Program-made: the position numbers and the translations under genes
The notes under the pieces: model-generated
What the model was told of the DNA's origin: nothing
The model's database searches: none
What the model saw: the letters and a program-made list of their open reading frames with translations, nothing else
Shown: piece after piece, positions 1-13,320 of the stretch
Layout of the letters: every line of letters begins with the position of its first letter
Position numbering within the stretch: position 1 is the stretch's first letter
Source: Halictus rubicundus
Taxonomy: Eukaryota; Arthropoda; Insecta; Hymenoptera; Halictidae
Direction: 5' to 3'
Assembly: GCF_050948215.1 (NCBI RefSeq)
Contig: NW_027488594.1
Location: forward strand, 682,001 to 746,000
Length of the DNA stretch: 64,000 nt

Positions 1-2199
1 GAGGATAGGATACGATAGAGGATAGGATAGGATAGAGGATAGGATAGGATAGAGAATAGGATACGATAGAGGATAGGATAGGATAGAGGATAGGATAGGA
101 TAGAGGATAGGATAGGATAGAGGATGGGATAGGATAGAGGACAATATAGGATAGAGGATAGGATAGGATGGAGGATAGGATACGATAGAGGATAGGATAG
201 GATAGAGGATATGATACGATAGAGGATAGGATAGGATAGAGGAAACGATATAGGATTTAATAGGATAGAGGATAGGATACGATAGAGGATAGGATAGGAT
301 AGAGAATAGGATAGGATAGAGGATAGGATAGGATAGAGGATAGGATAGGATAGAGGATAGGATAGGATAGAGGATAGGATAGGATAGAGTATAGGATAGG
401 ATAGGGGATAATATAGGATAGAGGATAGGATAGGATAGAGGATAGGATAGGATAGAGGATAGGATAGGATAGAGGATAGGATACGATAGATGATAGGATA
501 GGATAGAGGATACGATATAGGATTTAATAGGATAGAGGATAGGATACGATAAAGGATAGGATAGGATAGAGGATAGGATATAGGATTGGATAGGATAGCG
601 GATAGGATAGGATAGGGGATTGGATAGGATAGAGAATAGGATAGAGGATAGAATAGGATAGAGGATAGGATGGGATAGAGGATAGGATAGGATAGAGGAT
701 AGGATAGGATAGAGGATAGGATACGATAGAGGATGGGATAGGATAGAGGATAGGATAGGATAGAGGATAGGATAGGATAGAGGATAGGATAGGATAGAGG
801 ATAGGATAGGATAGAGGATAGGATAGGATAGAGGATAGGATAGGATAGAGGATAGGATAGGATAGAGGATAGGATAGGATAGAGGATAGGATAGGATAGA
901 GGATAGGATACGATAGAGGATAGGATAGGATAGAGGATACGATATAGGATTTAATAGGATAGAGGATAGGATACGATAAAGGATAGGATAGGATAGAGGA
1001 TAGGATATAGGATTGGATAGGATAGCGGATAGGATAGGATAGGGGATTGGATAGGATAGAGAATAGGATAGAGGATAGAATAGGATAGAGGATAGGATGG
1101 GATAGAGGATAGGATAGGATAGAGGATAGGATAGGATAGAGGATAGGATACGATAGAGGATGGAATAGGATAGAGGATAGGATAGGATAGAGGATAGGAT
1201 AGGATAGAGGATAGGATAGGATAGAGGATGGGATAGGATAGAGGATAGGACAGGATAGAGGATAGGATAGGATAGAGGATAGGATAGGATAGAGGATAGG
1301 ATAGGATAGAGGAAAGGATATAGGATTGGATAGGAAGCGGATAGGGGTAGGATAGGGGATTGGATAGGATAGAGAATAGGATATAGGATTGGATAGGATA
1401 CAGGATAGAATATTATAGAGGATAGGATAGGATAGAGGATAGGATAGGATAGAGGAGAGGATACGATAGAGGATAGGATAGGATAGAGGATACGATATAG
1501 GATTTAATAGGATAGAGGATAGGATACGATAAAGGATTGGATAGGATAGAGAATAGGATATAGGATTGGATAGGATAGAGGATAGAATAGGATAGAGGAT
1601 AGGATGGGATAGAGGATAGGATAGGATAGAGGATAGGATAGGATAGAGGATAGGATACGATAGAGGATGGGATAGGATAGAGGATAGGATAGGATAGAGG
1701 ATAGGATAGGATAGAGGATAGGATAGGATAGAGGATAGGATAGGATAGAGGATAGGATAGGATAGAGGATAGGATAGGATAGAGGATAGGATAGGATAGA
1801 GGATAGGATAGGATAGAGGATAGGATAGGATAGAGGATAATATAGGATAGAGGATAGGATAGGATAGAGGATAGGATAGGATAGAGGATAGGATAGGATA
1901 GAGGATAGGATACGATAGAGGATAGGATAGGATAGAGGATAGGATAGGATAGAGGATAGGATAGTATAGAGGATGGAATAGGATAGAGGATAATATAGGA
2001 TAGAGGATAGGATAGGTTGGAGGATAGGATACGATAGAGAATAGGATAGGATAGAGGATATGATACGATAGAGGATAGGATAGGATAGAGGATACGATAT
2101 AGGATTTAATAGGATAGAGGATAGGATACGATAGAGGATAGGATAGGATAGAGAATAGGATAGGATAGAGGATAGGATAGGATAGAGGATAGGATAGGA
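1..2199 (+). repeat. 2,667-bp-offset segment, copy 1
   Basis: Every rare landmark here recurs exactly 2,667 bases later: GGACAATATAGG at 141/2808, GGAAACGATATAGG at 241/2908, GAGTATAGG at 387/3054, CGATAGATGATAGG at 484/3151, TTTAAT at 950/3617 and 1503/4170, GATGGAATAGG at 1161/3828, the first GATAATATAGG at 1835/4502, GTATAGAGG at 1964/4631 and TTTAAT at 2105/4772. The copies diverge at about 2,200 (GATATAGG here against GATAGAGG at 4,867). The left edge lies outside the window. Confidence 0.85.
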
Positions 2200-2667
2200 T
2201 ATAGGATAGGATAGGATAGAAGATAGGATAGGATAGAGGATAGGATAGGATAGAGGATAGGATAGGATAGAGGATAGGATAGGATAGAGGATAGGATAGG
2301 ATAGAGGATACGATATAGGATTTAATAGGATAGAGGATAGGATACGATAGAGGATAAGATAGGATAGAGGATAGGATAGGATAGAGAATAGGATAGGATA
2401 GAGGAAAGGATAGGATAGAGGATAGGATAGGATAGAGGATAGGATAGGATAGAGGATGGGATATGATAGAGGATAATATAGGATAGAGGATAGGATAGGA
2501 TATAGGATAGGATAGGATAGAGGATAGGATAGGATAGAGGATAGGATAGGATAGAGGATAGGATAGGATAGAGGATAGGATAGGATAGAGGATAGGATAG
2601 GATAGAGGATAGGATAGGATAGAGGATAGGATAGGATAGAGGATAGGATATGATAGAGGATACGATA

Positions 2668-4866
2668 GAGGATAGGATACGATAGAGGATAGGATAGGAT
2701 AGAGGATAGGATAGGATAGAGAATAGGATACGATAGAGGATAGGATAGGATAGAGGATAGGATAGGATAGAGGATAGGATAGGATAGAGGATGGGATAGG
2801 ATAGAGGACAATATAGGATAGAGGATAGGATAGGATGGAGGATAGGATACGATAGAGGATAGGATAGGATAGAGGATATGATACGATAGAGGATAGGATA
2901 GGATAGAGGAAACGATATAGGATTTAATAGGATAGAGGATAGGATACGATAGAGGATAGGATAGGATAGAGAATAGGATAGGATAGAGGATAGGATAGGA
3001 TAGAGGATAGGATAGGATAGAGGATAGGATAGGATAGAGGATAGGATAGGATAGAGTATAGGATAGGATAGGGGATAATATAGGATAGAGGATAGGATAG
3101 GATAGAGGATAGGATAGGATAGAGGATAGGATAGGATAGAGGATAGGATACGATAGATGATAGGATAGGATAGAGGATACGATATAGGATTTAATAGGAT
3201 AGAGGATAGGATACGATAAAGGATAGGATAGGATAGAGGATAGGATATAGGATTGGATAGGATAGCGGATAGGATAGGATAGGGGATTGGATAGGATAGA
3301 GAATAGGATAGAGGATAGAATAGGATAGAGGATAGGATGGGATAGAGGATAGGATAGGATAGAGGATAGGATAGGATAGAGGATAGGATACGATAGAGGA
3401 TGGGATAGGATAGAGGATAGGATAGGATAGAGGATAGGATAGGATAGAGGATAGGATAGGATAGAGGATAGGATAGGATAGAGGATAGGATAGGATAGAG
3501 GATAGGATAGGATAGAGGATAGGATAGGATAGAGGATAGGATAGGATAGAGGATAGGATAGGATAGAGGATAGGATACGATAGAGGATAGGATAGGATAG
3601 AGGATACGATATAGGATTTAATAGGATAGAGGATAGGATACGATAAAGGATAGGATAGGATAGAGGATAGGATATAGGATTGGATAGGATAGCGGATAGG
3701 ATAGGATAGGGGATTGGATAGGATAGAGAATAGGATAGAGGATAGAATAGGATAGAGGATAGGATGGGATAGAGGATAGGATAGGATAGAGGATAGGATA
3801 GGATAGAGGATAGGATACGATAGAGGATGGAATAGGATAGAGGATAGGATAGGATAGAGGATAGGATAGGATAGAGGATAGGATAGGATAGAGGATGGGA
3901 TAGGATAGAGGATAGGACAGGATAGAGGATAGGATAGGATAGAGGATAGGATAGGATAGAGGATAGGATAGGATAGAGGAAAGGATATAGGATTGGATAG
4001 GACAGCGGATAGGGTAGGATAGGGGATTGGATAGGATAGAGAATAGGATATAGGATTGGATAGGATACAGGATAGAATATTATAGAGGATAGGATAGGAT
4101 AGAGGATAGGATAGGATAGAGGAGAGGATACGATAGAGGATAGGATAGGATAGAGGATACGATATAGGATTTAATAGGATAGAGGATAGGATACGATAAA
4201 GGATTGGATAGGATAGAGAATAGGATATAGGATTGGATAGGATAGAGGATAGAATAGGATAGAGGATAGGATGGGATAGAGGATAGGATAGGATAGAGGA
4301 TAGGATAGGATAGAGGATAGGATACGATAGAGGATGGGATAGGATAGAGGATAGGATAGGATAGAGGATAGGATAGGATAGAGGATAGGATAGGATAGAG
4401 GATAGGATAGGATAGAGGATAGGATAGGATAGAGGATAGGATAGGATAGAGGATAGGATAGGATAGAGGATAGGATAGGATAGAGGATAGGATAGGATAG
4501 AGGATAATATAGGATAGAGGATAGGATAGGATAGAGGATAGGATAGGATAGAGGATAGGATAGGATAGAGGATAGGATACGATAGAGGATAGGATAGGAT
4601 AGAGGATAGGATAGGATAGAGGATAGGATAGTATAGAGGATGGAATAGGATAGAGGATAATATAGGATAGAGGATAGGATAGGTTGGAGGATAGGATACG
4701 ATAGAGAATAGGATAGGATAGAGGATATGATACGATAGAGGATAGGATAGGATAGAGGATACGATATAGGATTTAATAGGATAGAGGATAGGATACGATA
4801 GAGGATAGGATAGGATAGAGAATAGGATAGGATAGAGGATAGGATAGGATAGAGGATAGGATAGGA
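2668..4866 (+). repeat. 2,667-bp-offset segment, copy 2
   Basis: This is the second copy of the segment at 1-2,199. It begins at the base that matches window position 1. The two copies keep the same register throughout. One paired change is visible: GGAAGCGGATAGGGGTAGG near 1,333-1,350 reads GGACAGCGGATAGGGTAGG here, so the loss of a C is offset by the gain of a G. Confidence 0.85.
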
Positions 4867-4999
4867 TAGAGGATAGGATAGGATAGAGGATAGGATAGGA
4901 TAGAGGATAATATAGGATAGAGGATAGGATAGGATAGAGGATAGGATAGGACAGAGGATAGGATAGGATAGAGGATAGGATACGATAGAGGATAGGATA

Positions 5000-5835
5000 G
5001 GATAGAGGATACGATATAGGATTTAATAGGATAGAGGATAGGATACGATAAAGGATAGGATAGGATAGAGGATAGGATATAGGATTGGATAGGACAGCGG
5101 ATAGGATAGGATAGGGGATTGGATAGGATAGAGAATAGGATATAGGATTGGATAGGATACAGGAAAGAATATTATAGAGGATAGGATAGGATAGAGGATA
5201 GGATAGGATAGAGGATAGGATACGATAGAGGATAGGATAGTATAGAGGATGGAATAGGATAGAGGATAATATAGGATAGAGGATAGGATAGGTTGGAGGA
5301 TAGGATACGATAGAGGATAGGATAGGATAGAGGATATGATACGATAGAGGATAGGATAGGATAGAGGATACGATATAGGATTTAATAGGATAGAGGATAG
5401 GATACGATAGAGGATAGGATAGGATAGAGAATAGGATAGGATAGAGGATAGGATAGGATAGAGGATAGGATAGGATAGAGGATAGGATAGGATAGAGGAT
5501 AGGATAGGATAGAGGATAATATAGGATAGAGGATAGGATAGGATAGAGGATAGGATAGGATAGAGGATTGGATAGGATAGAGGATAGGATACGATAGAGG
5601 ATAGGATAGGATAGAGGATACGATATAGGATTTAATAGGATAGAGGATAGGATACGATAAAGGATACGATAGGATAGAGGATAGGATATAGGATTGGATA
5701 GGACAGCGGATAGGATAGGATAGGGGATTGGATAGGATAGAGAATAGGATATAGGATTGGATAGGATACAGGAAAGAATATTATAGAGGATAGGATAGGA
5801 TAGAGGATAGGATAGGATAGAGGATAGGATACGAT
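5000..5835 (+). repeat. Local 609-bp-offset duplication in A1
   Basis: TTTAAT at 5022 and the rare GGAAAGAATATTATAG (5161) recur 609 bases later, at 5631 and 5770. Both copies share the nearby GGACAGCGG variant. Similarity stops at about 5,225 and 5,835. It is a short tandem block of roughly 230 matching bases, separated by other A units. Confidence 0.65.
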
Positions 5836-7119
5836 AGATGATAGGATAGGATAAAGGATAGGATAGGATAGAGGATAGGATAGGATAGAGGATAGGATAG
5901 GATAGAGGATAGGATAGGATAGATGATAGGATAGGATAGAGGATAGGATAGGATAGAGGATAGGATAGGATAGAGGATACGATATAGGATTTAATAGGAT
6001 AGAGGATAGGATACGATAGAGGATACGATAGGATAGAGGATAGGATAGGATAGAGAATAGGATAGGATAGAGGAAAGGATAGGATAGAGGATAGGATAGT
6101 ATAGAGGATAGGATAGGATAGAGGATGGGATATGATAGAGGATAATATAGGATAGAGGATAGGATAGGATATAGGATAGGATAGGATAGAGGATAGGATA
6201 GGATAGAGGATAGGATAGGATAGAGGATAGGATAGGATAGAGGATAGGATAGGATAGAGGATAGGATACGATAGAGGATAAGGATAGGATAGAGGATAGG
6301 ATAGGATAGAGGATAGGATATGATAGAGGATATGATAGAGGATAGGATACGATAGAGGATAGGATAGGATAGAGGATAGGATAGGATAGAGAATAGGATA
6401 CGATAGAGGATAGGATAGGATAGAGGATAGGATAGGATAGAGGATAGGATAGGATAGAGGATGGGATAGGATAGAGGATAATATAGGATAGAGGATAGGA
6501 TAGGATGGAGGATAGGATACGATAGAGGATAGGATAGGATAGAGGATATGATACGATAGACGATAGGATAGGATAGAGGATACGATATAGGATTTAATAG
6601 GATAGAGGATAGGATACGATAGAGGATAGGATAGGATAGAGAATAGGATAGGATAGAGGATAGGATAGGATAGAGGATAGGATAGGATAGAGGATAGGAT
6701 AGGATAGAGGATAGGATAGGATAGAGGATAGGATAGGATAGAGGATAGGATAGGATAGAGGATAGGATAGGATAGAGGATGGGATAGGATAGAGGATGCG
6801 ATATAGGATTTAATAGGATAGAGGATAGGATACGATAGAGGATACGATAGGATAGAGGATAGGATAGGATAGAGAATAGGATAGGATAGAGGAAAGTATA
6901 GGATAGAGGATAGGATAGGATAGAGGATAGGATAGGATAGAGGATGGGATATGATAGAGGATAATATAGGATAGAGGATAGGATAGGATATAGGATAGGA
7001 TAGGATAGGATAGAGGATAGGATAGGATAGAGAATAGGATACGATAGAGGATAGGATAGGATAGAGGATAGGATAGGATAGAGGATAGGATAGGATAGAG
7101 GATGGGATAGGATAGAGGA
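5790..7119 (+). repeat. 1.31-kb tandem repeat, copy 1
   Basis: Landmarks are repeated 1,329 bases on at the left end (CGATAGATGATAGG 5832/7161) and 1,312 bases on elsewhere: TTTAAT 5990/7302, GGAAAGG 6072/7384, the double GATATGATAG 6318/7630, TTTAAT 6593/7905 and 6809/8121, GGAAAGTATAGG 6891/8203, and ACAATATACG 7119/8431. The change from 1,329 to 1,312 is one 17-base unit. The segment resembles 2,300-2,700 more loosely. Confidence 0.82.
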
Positions 7120-8432
7120 CAATATACGATAGAGGATAGGATAGGATAGAGGATAGGATACGATAGATGATAGGATAGGATAGAGGATAGGATAGGATAG
7201 AGGATAGGATAGGATAGAGGATAGGATAGGATAGAGGATAGGATAGGATAGATGATAGGATAGGATAGAGGATAGGATAGGATAGAGGATACGATATAGG
7301 ATTTAATAGGATAGAGGATAGGATACGATAGAGGATACGATAGGATAGAGGATAGGATAGGATAGAGAATAGGATAGGATAGAGGAAAGGATAGGATAGA
7401 GGATAGGATAGTATAGAGGATAGGATAGGATAGAGGATGGGATATGATAGAGGATAATATAGGATAGAGGATAGGATAGGATATAGGATAGGATAGGATA
7501 GAGGATAGGATAGGATAGAGGATAGGATAGGATAGAGGATAGGATAGGATAGAGGATAGGATAGGATAGAGGATAGGATACGATAGAGGATAAGGATGGG
7601 ATAGAGGATAGGATAGGATAGAGGATAGGATATGATAGAGGATATGATAGAGGATAGGATACGATAGAGGATAGGATAGGATAGAGGATAGGATAGGATA
7701 GAGAATAGGATACGATAGAGGATAGGATAGGATAGAGGATAGGATAGGATAGAGGATAGGATAGGATAGAGGATGGGATAGGATAGAGGATAATATAGGA
7801 TAGAGGATAGGATAGGATGGAGGATAGGATACGATAGAGGATAGGATAGGATAGAGGATATGATACGATAGAGGATAGGATAGGATAGAGGATACGATAT
7901 AGGATTTAATAGGATAGAGGATAGGATACGATAGAGGATAGGATAGGATAGAGAATAGGATAGGATAGAGGATAGGATAGGATAGAGGATAGGATAGGAT
8001 AGAGGATAGGATAGGATAGAGGATAGGATAGGATAGAGGATAGGATAGGATAGAGGATAGGATAGGATAGAGGATAGGATAGGATAGAGGATGGGATAGG
8101 ATAGAGGATGCGATATAGGATTTAATAGGATAGAGGATAGGATACGATAGAGGATACGATAGGATAGAGGATAGGATAGGATAGAGAATAGGATAGGATA
8201 GAGGAAAGTATAGGATAGAGGATAGGATAGGATAGAGGATAGGATAGGATAGAGGATGGGATATGATAGAGGATAATATAGGATAGAGGATAGGATAGGA
8301 TATAGGATAGGATAGGATAGGATAGAGGATAGGATAGGATAGAGAATAGGATACGATAGAGGATAGGATAGGATAGAGGATAGGATAGGATAGAGGATAG
8401 GATAGGATAGAGGATGGGATAGGATAGAGGAC
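7120..8432 (+). repeat. 1.31-kb tandem repeat, copy 2
   Basis: This is the directly adjacent second copy of 5,790-7,119. Small differences show that the copies are not identical. Near 6,277 copy 1 has GATAAGGATAGGATAG where copy 2 has GATAAGGATGGGATAG, and near 6,560 copy 1 has CGATAGACGATAGG where copy 2 has the standard GAGG. Confidence 0.82.
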
Positions 8433-8960
8433 AATATACGATAGAGGATAGGATAGGATGGAGGATAGGATACGATAGAGGATAGGATAGGATAGAGGAT
8501 ATGATACGATAGAGGATAGGATAGGATAGAGGATACGATATAGGATTTAATAGGATAGAGGATAGGATACGATAGAGGATAGGATAGGATAGAGAATAGC
8601 ATAGGATAGAGGATAGGATAGGATAGAGGATAGGATAGGATAGAGGATAGGATAGGATAGAGGATAGGATAGGATAGGGGATAGGATAGGATAGGGGATA
8701 CGATATAGGATTTAATAGGATAGAGGATAGGATACGATAGAGGATAGGATAGGATAGAGAATAGGATAGGATAGAGGATAGGATAGGATAGAGGATAGGA
8801 TAGGATAGAGGATAGGATAGCATAGAGGATAGGATAGGATAGAGGATAATATAGGATAGAGGATAGGATAGGATAGAGGATAGGATAGGATAGAGGATAG
8901 GATAGGATAGAGGATAGGATACGATAGAGGATAGGATAGGATAGAGGATACGATATAGGA

Positions 8961-9688
8961 TTTAATAGGATAGGGGATAGGATATGATAGAAGATAGGAT
9001 AGTATAGAGGATGGGATAGGATAGAGGATAATATAGGATAGAGGATAGGATAGGATGGAGGATAGGATACGATAGAGGATAGGATAGGATAGAGGATATG
9101 ATACGATAGAGGATAGGATAGGATAGAGGATAGGATATAGGATTGGATAGGATAGCGGATAGGATAGGATAGGGGATTGGATAGGATAGAGAATAGGATA
9201 TAGGATTGCATAGGATAGAGGATAGAATAGGATAGAGGATAGGATAGGATAGAGGATAGGATAGGATAGAGGATAGGATAGGATAGAGGATAGGATAGGA
9301 TAGAGGATAGGATAGGATAGAGGATAGGATAGGATAGAGGATAGGATAGGATAGAGGATACGATATAGGATTTAATAGGATAGAGGATAGGATACGATAG
9401 AGGATAAGATAGGATAGAGGATAGGATAGGATAGAGAATAGGATAGGATAGAGGAAAGGATAGGATAGAGGATAGGATAGGATAGAGGATAGGATAGGAT
9501 AGAGGATGGGATATGATAGAGGATAATATAGGATAGAGGATAGGATAGGATATAGGATAGGATAGGATAGAGGATAGGATAGGATAGAGGATAGGATAGG
9601 ATAGAGGATAGGATAGGATAGAGGATAGGATAGGATAGAGGATAGGATACGATAGAGGATAGGATAGGATAGAGGATACGATATAGGA
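8961..9688 (+). repeat. 728-bp higher-order repeat, copy 1
   Basis: The unusual string AGGGGATAGGATATGATAG, following TTTAAT at 8961, recurs after TTTAAT at 9689, 728 bases on. The order of later variants (GTATAGAGG, GATAATATAGG, TGGAGG, GATATGATACG, AGCGG, GGGGATTGG) is the same in both copies. The pair is present again at 17,450 and 18,178 in the 8.49-kb duplicate. Confidence 0.8.
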
Positions 9689-10450
9689 TTTAATAGGATA
9701 GGGGATAGGATATGATAGAAGATAGGATAGTATAGAGGATGGGATAGGATAGAGGATAATATAGGATAGAGGATAGGATAGGATGGAGGATAGGATACGA
9801 TAGAGGATAGGATAGGATAGAGGATATGATACGATAGAGGATAGGATAGGATAGAGGATAGGATATAGGATTGGATAGGATAGCGGATAGGATAGGATAG
9901 GGGATTGGATAGGATAGAGAATAGGATATAGGATTGCATAGGATAGAGGATAGAATAGGATAGAGGATAGGATAGGATAGAGGATAGGATAGGATAGAGG
10001 ATAGGATAGGATAGAGGATAGGATAGGATAGAGGACAGGATAGGATAGAGGATAGGATAGGATAGAGGATAGGATAGGATAGAGGATAGGATAGGATAGA
10101 GGATAGGATAGGATAGAGGATACGATATAGGATTTAATAGGATAGAGGATAGGATACGATAGAGGATAAGATAGGATAGAGGATAGGATAGGATAGAGAA
10201 TAGGATAGGATAGAGGAAAGGATAGGATAGAGGATAGGATAGGATAGAGGATAGGATAGGATAGAGGATGGGATATGATAGAGGATAATATAGGATAGAG
10301 GATAGGATAGGATATAGGATAGGATAGGATAGAGGATAGGATAGGATAGAGGATAGGATAGGATAGAGGATAGGATAGGATAGAGGATAGGATAGGATAG
10401 AGGATAGGATAGGATAGAGGATAGGATAGGATAGAGGATAGGATAGGATA
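9689..10450 (+). repeat. 728-bp higher-order repeat, copy 2
   Basis: This is the second copy of the block at 8,961. The next landmarks (TTTAAT 9371/10133, AGGATAAGATAGG 9401/10163) are 762 bases apart instead of 728, so this copy has gained 34 bases, exactly two units. A GAGGACAGG variant near 10,034 lies in the expanded part. Confidence 0.78.
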
Positions 10451-11999
10451 GAGGATAGGATATGATAGAGGAAACGATAGAGGAGAGGATACGATAGAGG
10501 ATAGGATAGGATAGAGGATAGGATAGGATAGAGAATAGGATACGATAGAGGATAGGATAGGATAGAGGATAGGATAGGATAGAGGATAGGATAGGATAGA
10601 GGATGGGATAGGATAGAGGACAATATAGGATAGAGGATAGGATAGGATGGAGGATAGGATACGATAGAGGATAGGATAGGATAGAGGATATGATACGATA
10701 GAGGATAGGATAGGATAGAGGAAACGATATAGGATTTAATAGGATAGAGGATAGGATACGATAGAGGATAGGATAGGATAGAGAATAGGATAGGATAGAG
10801 GATAGGATAGGATAGAGGATAGGATAGGATAGAGGAAAGGATAGGATAGAGGATAGGATAGGATAGAGGATAGGATAGGATAGGGGATAATATAGGATAG
10901 AGGATAGGATAGGATAGAGGATAGGATAGGATAGAGGATAGGATAGGATAGAGGATAGGATAGGATAGAGGATAGGATACGATAGAGGATAGGATAGGAT
11001 AGAGGATACGATATAGGATTTAATAGGATAGAGGATAGGATACGATAAAGGATAGGATAGGATAGAGGATAGGATATAGGATTGGATAGGATAGCGGATA
11101 GGATAGGATAGGGGATTGGATAGGATAGAGAATAGGATATAGGATTGGATAGGATAGAGGATAGAATAGGATAGAGGATAGGATGGGATATAGGATAGGA
11201 TAGGATAGAGGATAGGATAGGATAGAGGATAGGATACGATAGAGGATGGGATAGGATAGAGGATAGGATAGGATAGAGGATAGGATAGGATAGAGGATAG
11301 GATAGGATAGAGGATAGGATAGGATAGATGATAGGATAGGATAGAGGATAGGATAGGATAGAGGATAGGATAGGATAGAGGATACGATATAGGATTTAAT
11401 AGGATAGAGGATAGGATACGATAGAGGATACGATAGGAAAGAGGATAGGATAGGATAGAGAATAGGATAGGATAGAGGAAAGGATAGGATAGAGGATAGG
11501 ATAGGATAGAGGATAGGATAGGATAGAGGATGGGATACGATAGAGGATAATATAGGATAGAGGATAGGATAGGATATAGGATAGGATAGGATAGAGGATA
11601 GGATAGGATAGAGGATAGGATAGGATAGAGGATAGGATAGGATAGAGGATAGGATAGGATAGAGGATAGGATAGGATAGAGGATAGGATAGGATAGAGGA
11701 TAGGATAGGATAGAGGATAGGATAGTATAGAGGATAGGATAGGATAGAGGATAGGATAGGATAGAGGATAGGATAGGATACAGGATAGGATAGGATAGAG
11801 GATAGGATAGGATAGAGGAGTGGATATTATAGAGGATAGGATAGGGTAGAGGATAGGATAGGATAGAGGATAGGATCGGATAGAGGATAGGATAGGATAG
11901 CGGAGAGGATAGGATAGAGGATAGGATAGGATAGGATAGGATAGAGGATAGGATAGGATAGAGGATAGAATCGGATAGAGGATAGGATAGGATAGAGAA

Positions 12000-12860
12000 T
12001 AGGATAGGGTAAATTATATTATAGGATAGGGGATACGATATTATAGAGGATAGGTTTGGATAGAGTATAGGATTGGATTGAGAATAGGATAGGTGATTGG
12101 ATAGGATAGAGGATAGGATAGGATAGATTATAGGATAGGATAGAGGATAGGATAGGATAGAGGATAGGATAGGATAGAGAAGAGGATAGGGTAAATTATA
12201 TTATAGGATAGGGGTTACGATATTATAGAGGATAGGATTCGATAGAGTACAGGATTGGATTGAGAATAGGATAGGTGATTGGATAGGATAGAGGATAGGA
12301 TAGGATAGATTATAGGATAGGATGGAGGATAGGATAGGATAGAGGATAGGATAGGATAGATTATAGGATAGGATAGAGGATAGGATAGGATAGAGGATAG
12401 GATAGGGTAGAGGATAGGATAGGATAGAGGATACGATAGGATAAAGGATATGATGGGATAGAGGATAGGATAGGATAGAGGATAGGATTCGATAGAGTAT
12501 AGGATTGGATTGAGAATAGGATAGGTGATTGGATAGGATAGAGGATAGGATAGGATAGATTATAGGATAGGATGGAGGATAGGATAGGATAGAGGATAGG
12601 ATAGGATAGATTATAGGATAGGATAGAGGATAGGATAGGATAGATGATAGGATAGGATAGAGGATAGGATAGGATCGAGGATAGGATAGGATACAGGATA
12701 GGATAGGATAGAGGATAGGATAGGATAGAGGATAGGATCGGATAGAGGATAGGATAGGATAGAGAATAGGATAGGGTAAATTATATTATTGGATAGGGGA
12801 TACGATATTATAGAGGATAGGATTCGATAGAGTATAGGATTGGATTGAGAATAGGATAGG
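12000..12860 (+). repeat. GGGTAAATTAT / GATTGAGAATAGG module cluster in B1
   Basis: GGGTAAATTAT starts at 12007, 12189 and 12774. Each is followed within about 50 bases by (G)GGATACGATATTATAG or GGGTTACGATATTATAG. Then come a TTGGATAGAG or TTCGATAGAG variant, GGATTGGATTGAGAATAGG and AGGTGATTGG. A fourth such tail without the GGGTAAAT head lies near 12,486. The run is a small higher-order array with uneven spacing. The paired 182-base spacing (12007/12189) is preserved in every other copy in the window. Confidence 0.75.
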
Positions 12861-13320
12861 TGATTGGATAGGATAGAGGATAGGATAGGATAGATTATAG
12901 GATAGGATGGAGGATAGGATAGGATAGAGGATAGGATAGGATAGATTATAGGATAGGATAGAGGATAGGATAGGATAAAGGATAGGATAGGATAGAGGAT
13001 AGGATAGGATCGAGGATAGGATAGGATACAGGATAGGATAGGATAGAGGATAGGATAGGATAGAGGATAGGATAGGATAGAGGATAGGATAGGATCGAGG
13101 ATAGGATAGGATACAGGATAGGATAGGATAGAGGATAGGAGAGGATAGAGGATACGATATAGGATTGGATAGGATAGAGAATAGGATACGATAGAGGATA
13201 GTATAGGATTGGATAGACAATACGATCGGATAGAGGATAGGATAGGATAGAGGATAGGATAGGATAGAGGATAGGATAGGGTAGAGGATAGGATAGGATA
13301 GAGGATAGGATAGGATAGAG

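Larger units (their letters stand above)
1..11770 (+). repeat. A-type satellite domain A1
   Basis: This is 17-bp satellite marked by a compound unit of 29 bases (17+12) containing GATACGATATAGGATTTAAT. The TTTAAT landmark begins at 256, 523, 950, 1503, 2105, 2321, 2923, 3190, 3617, 4170, 4772, 5022, 5391, 5631, 5990, 6593, 6809, 7302, 7905, 8121, 8546, 8711, 8961, 9371, 9689, 10133, 10735, 11019 and 11395. Other recurrent A variants are TACGATA, AGAGAATAGG, GGGGATTGG, AGCGG, GATAATATAGG, TGGAGG and GGATATGATACG. The domain is itself a mosaic of tandem segmental copies, listed separately. It ends where TTTAAT disappears and GATACAGG, GAGGAGTGGATATTATAG and similar B variants begin, about 11,770-11,815. 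No gene is seen. Confidence 0.85.

Noticed and set aside
3191..9211. A 2,006-codon open frame on the - strand, and dozens of other long - strand frames of the same YPIL/SYPL composition
   Set aside because: They follow from the repeat having no stop triplet on that strand. All frames give the same peptide, overlapping frames coexist at the same place, starts are chance CAT variants on the + strand, and ends are chance TTA/CTA/TCA variants. No ribosome site, intron pattern or domain is seen. I annotate none as CDS.
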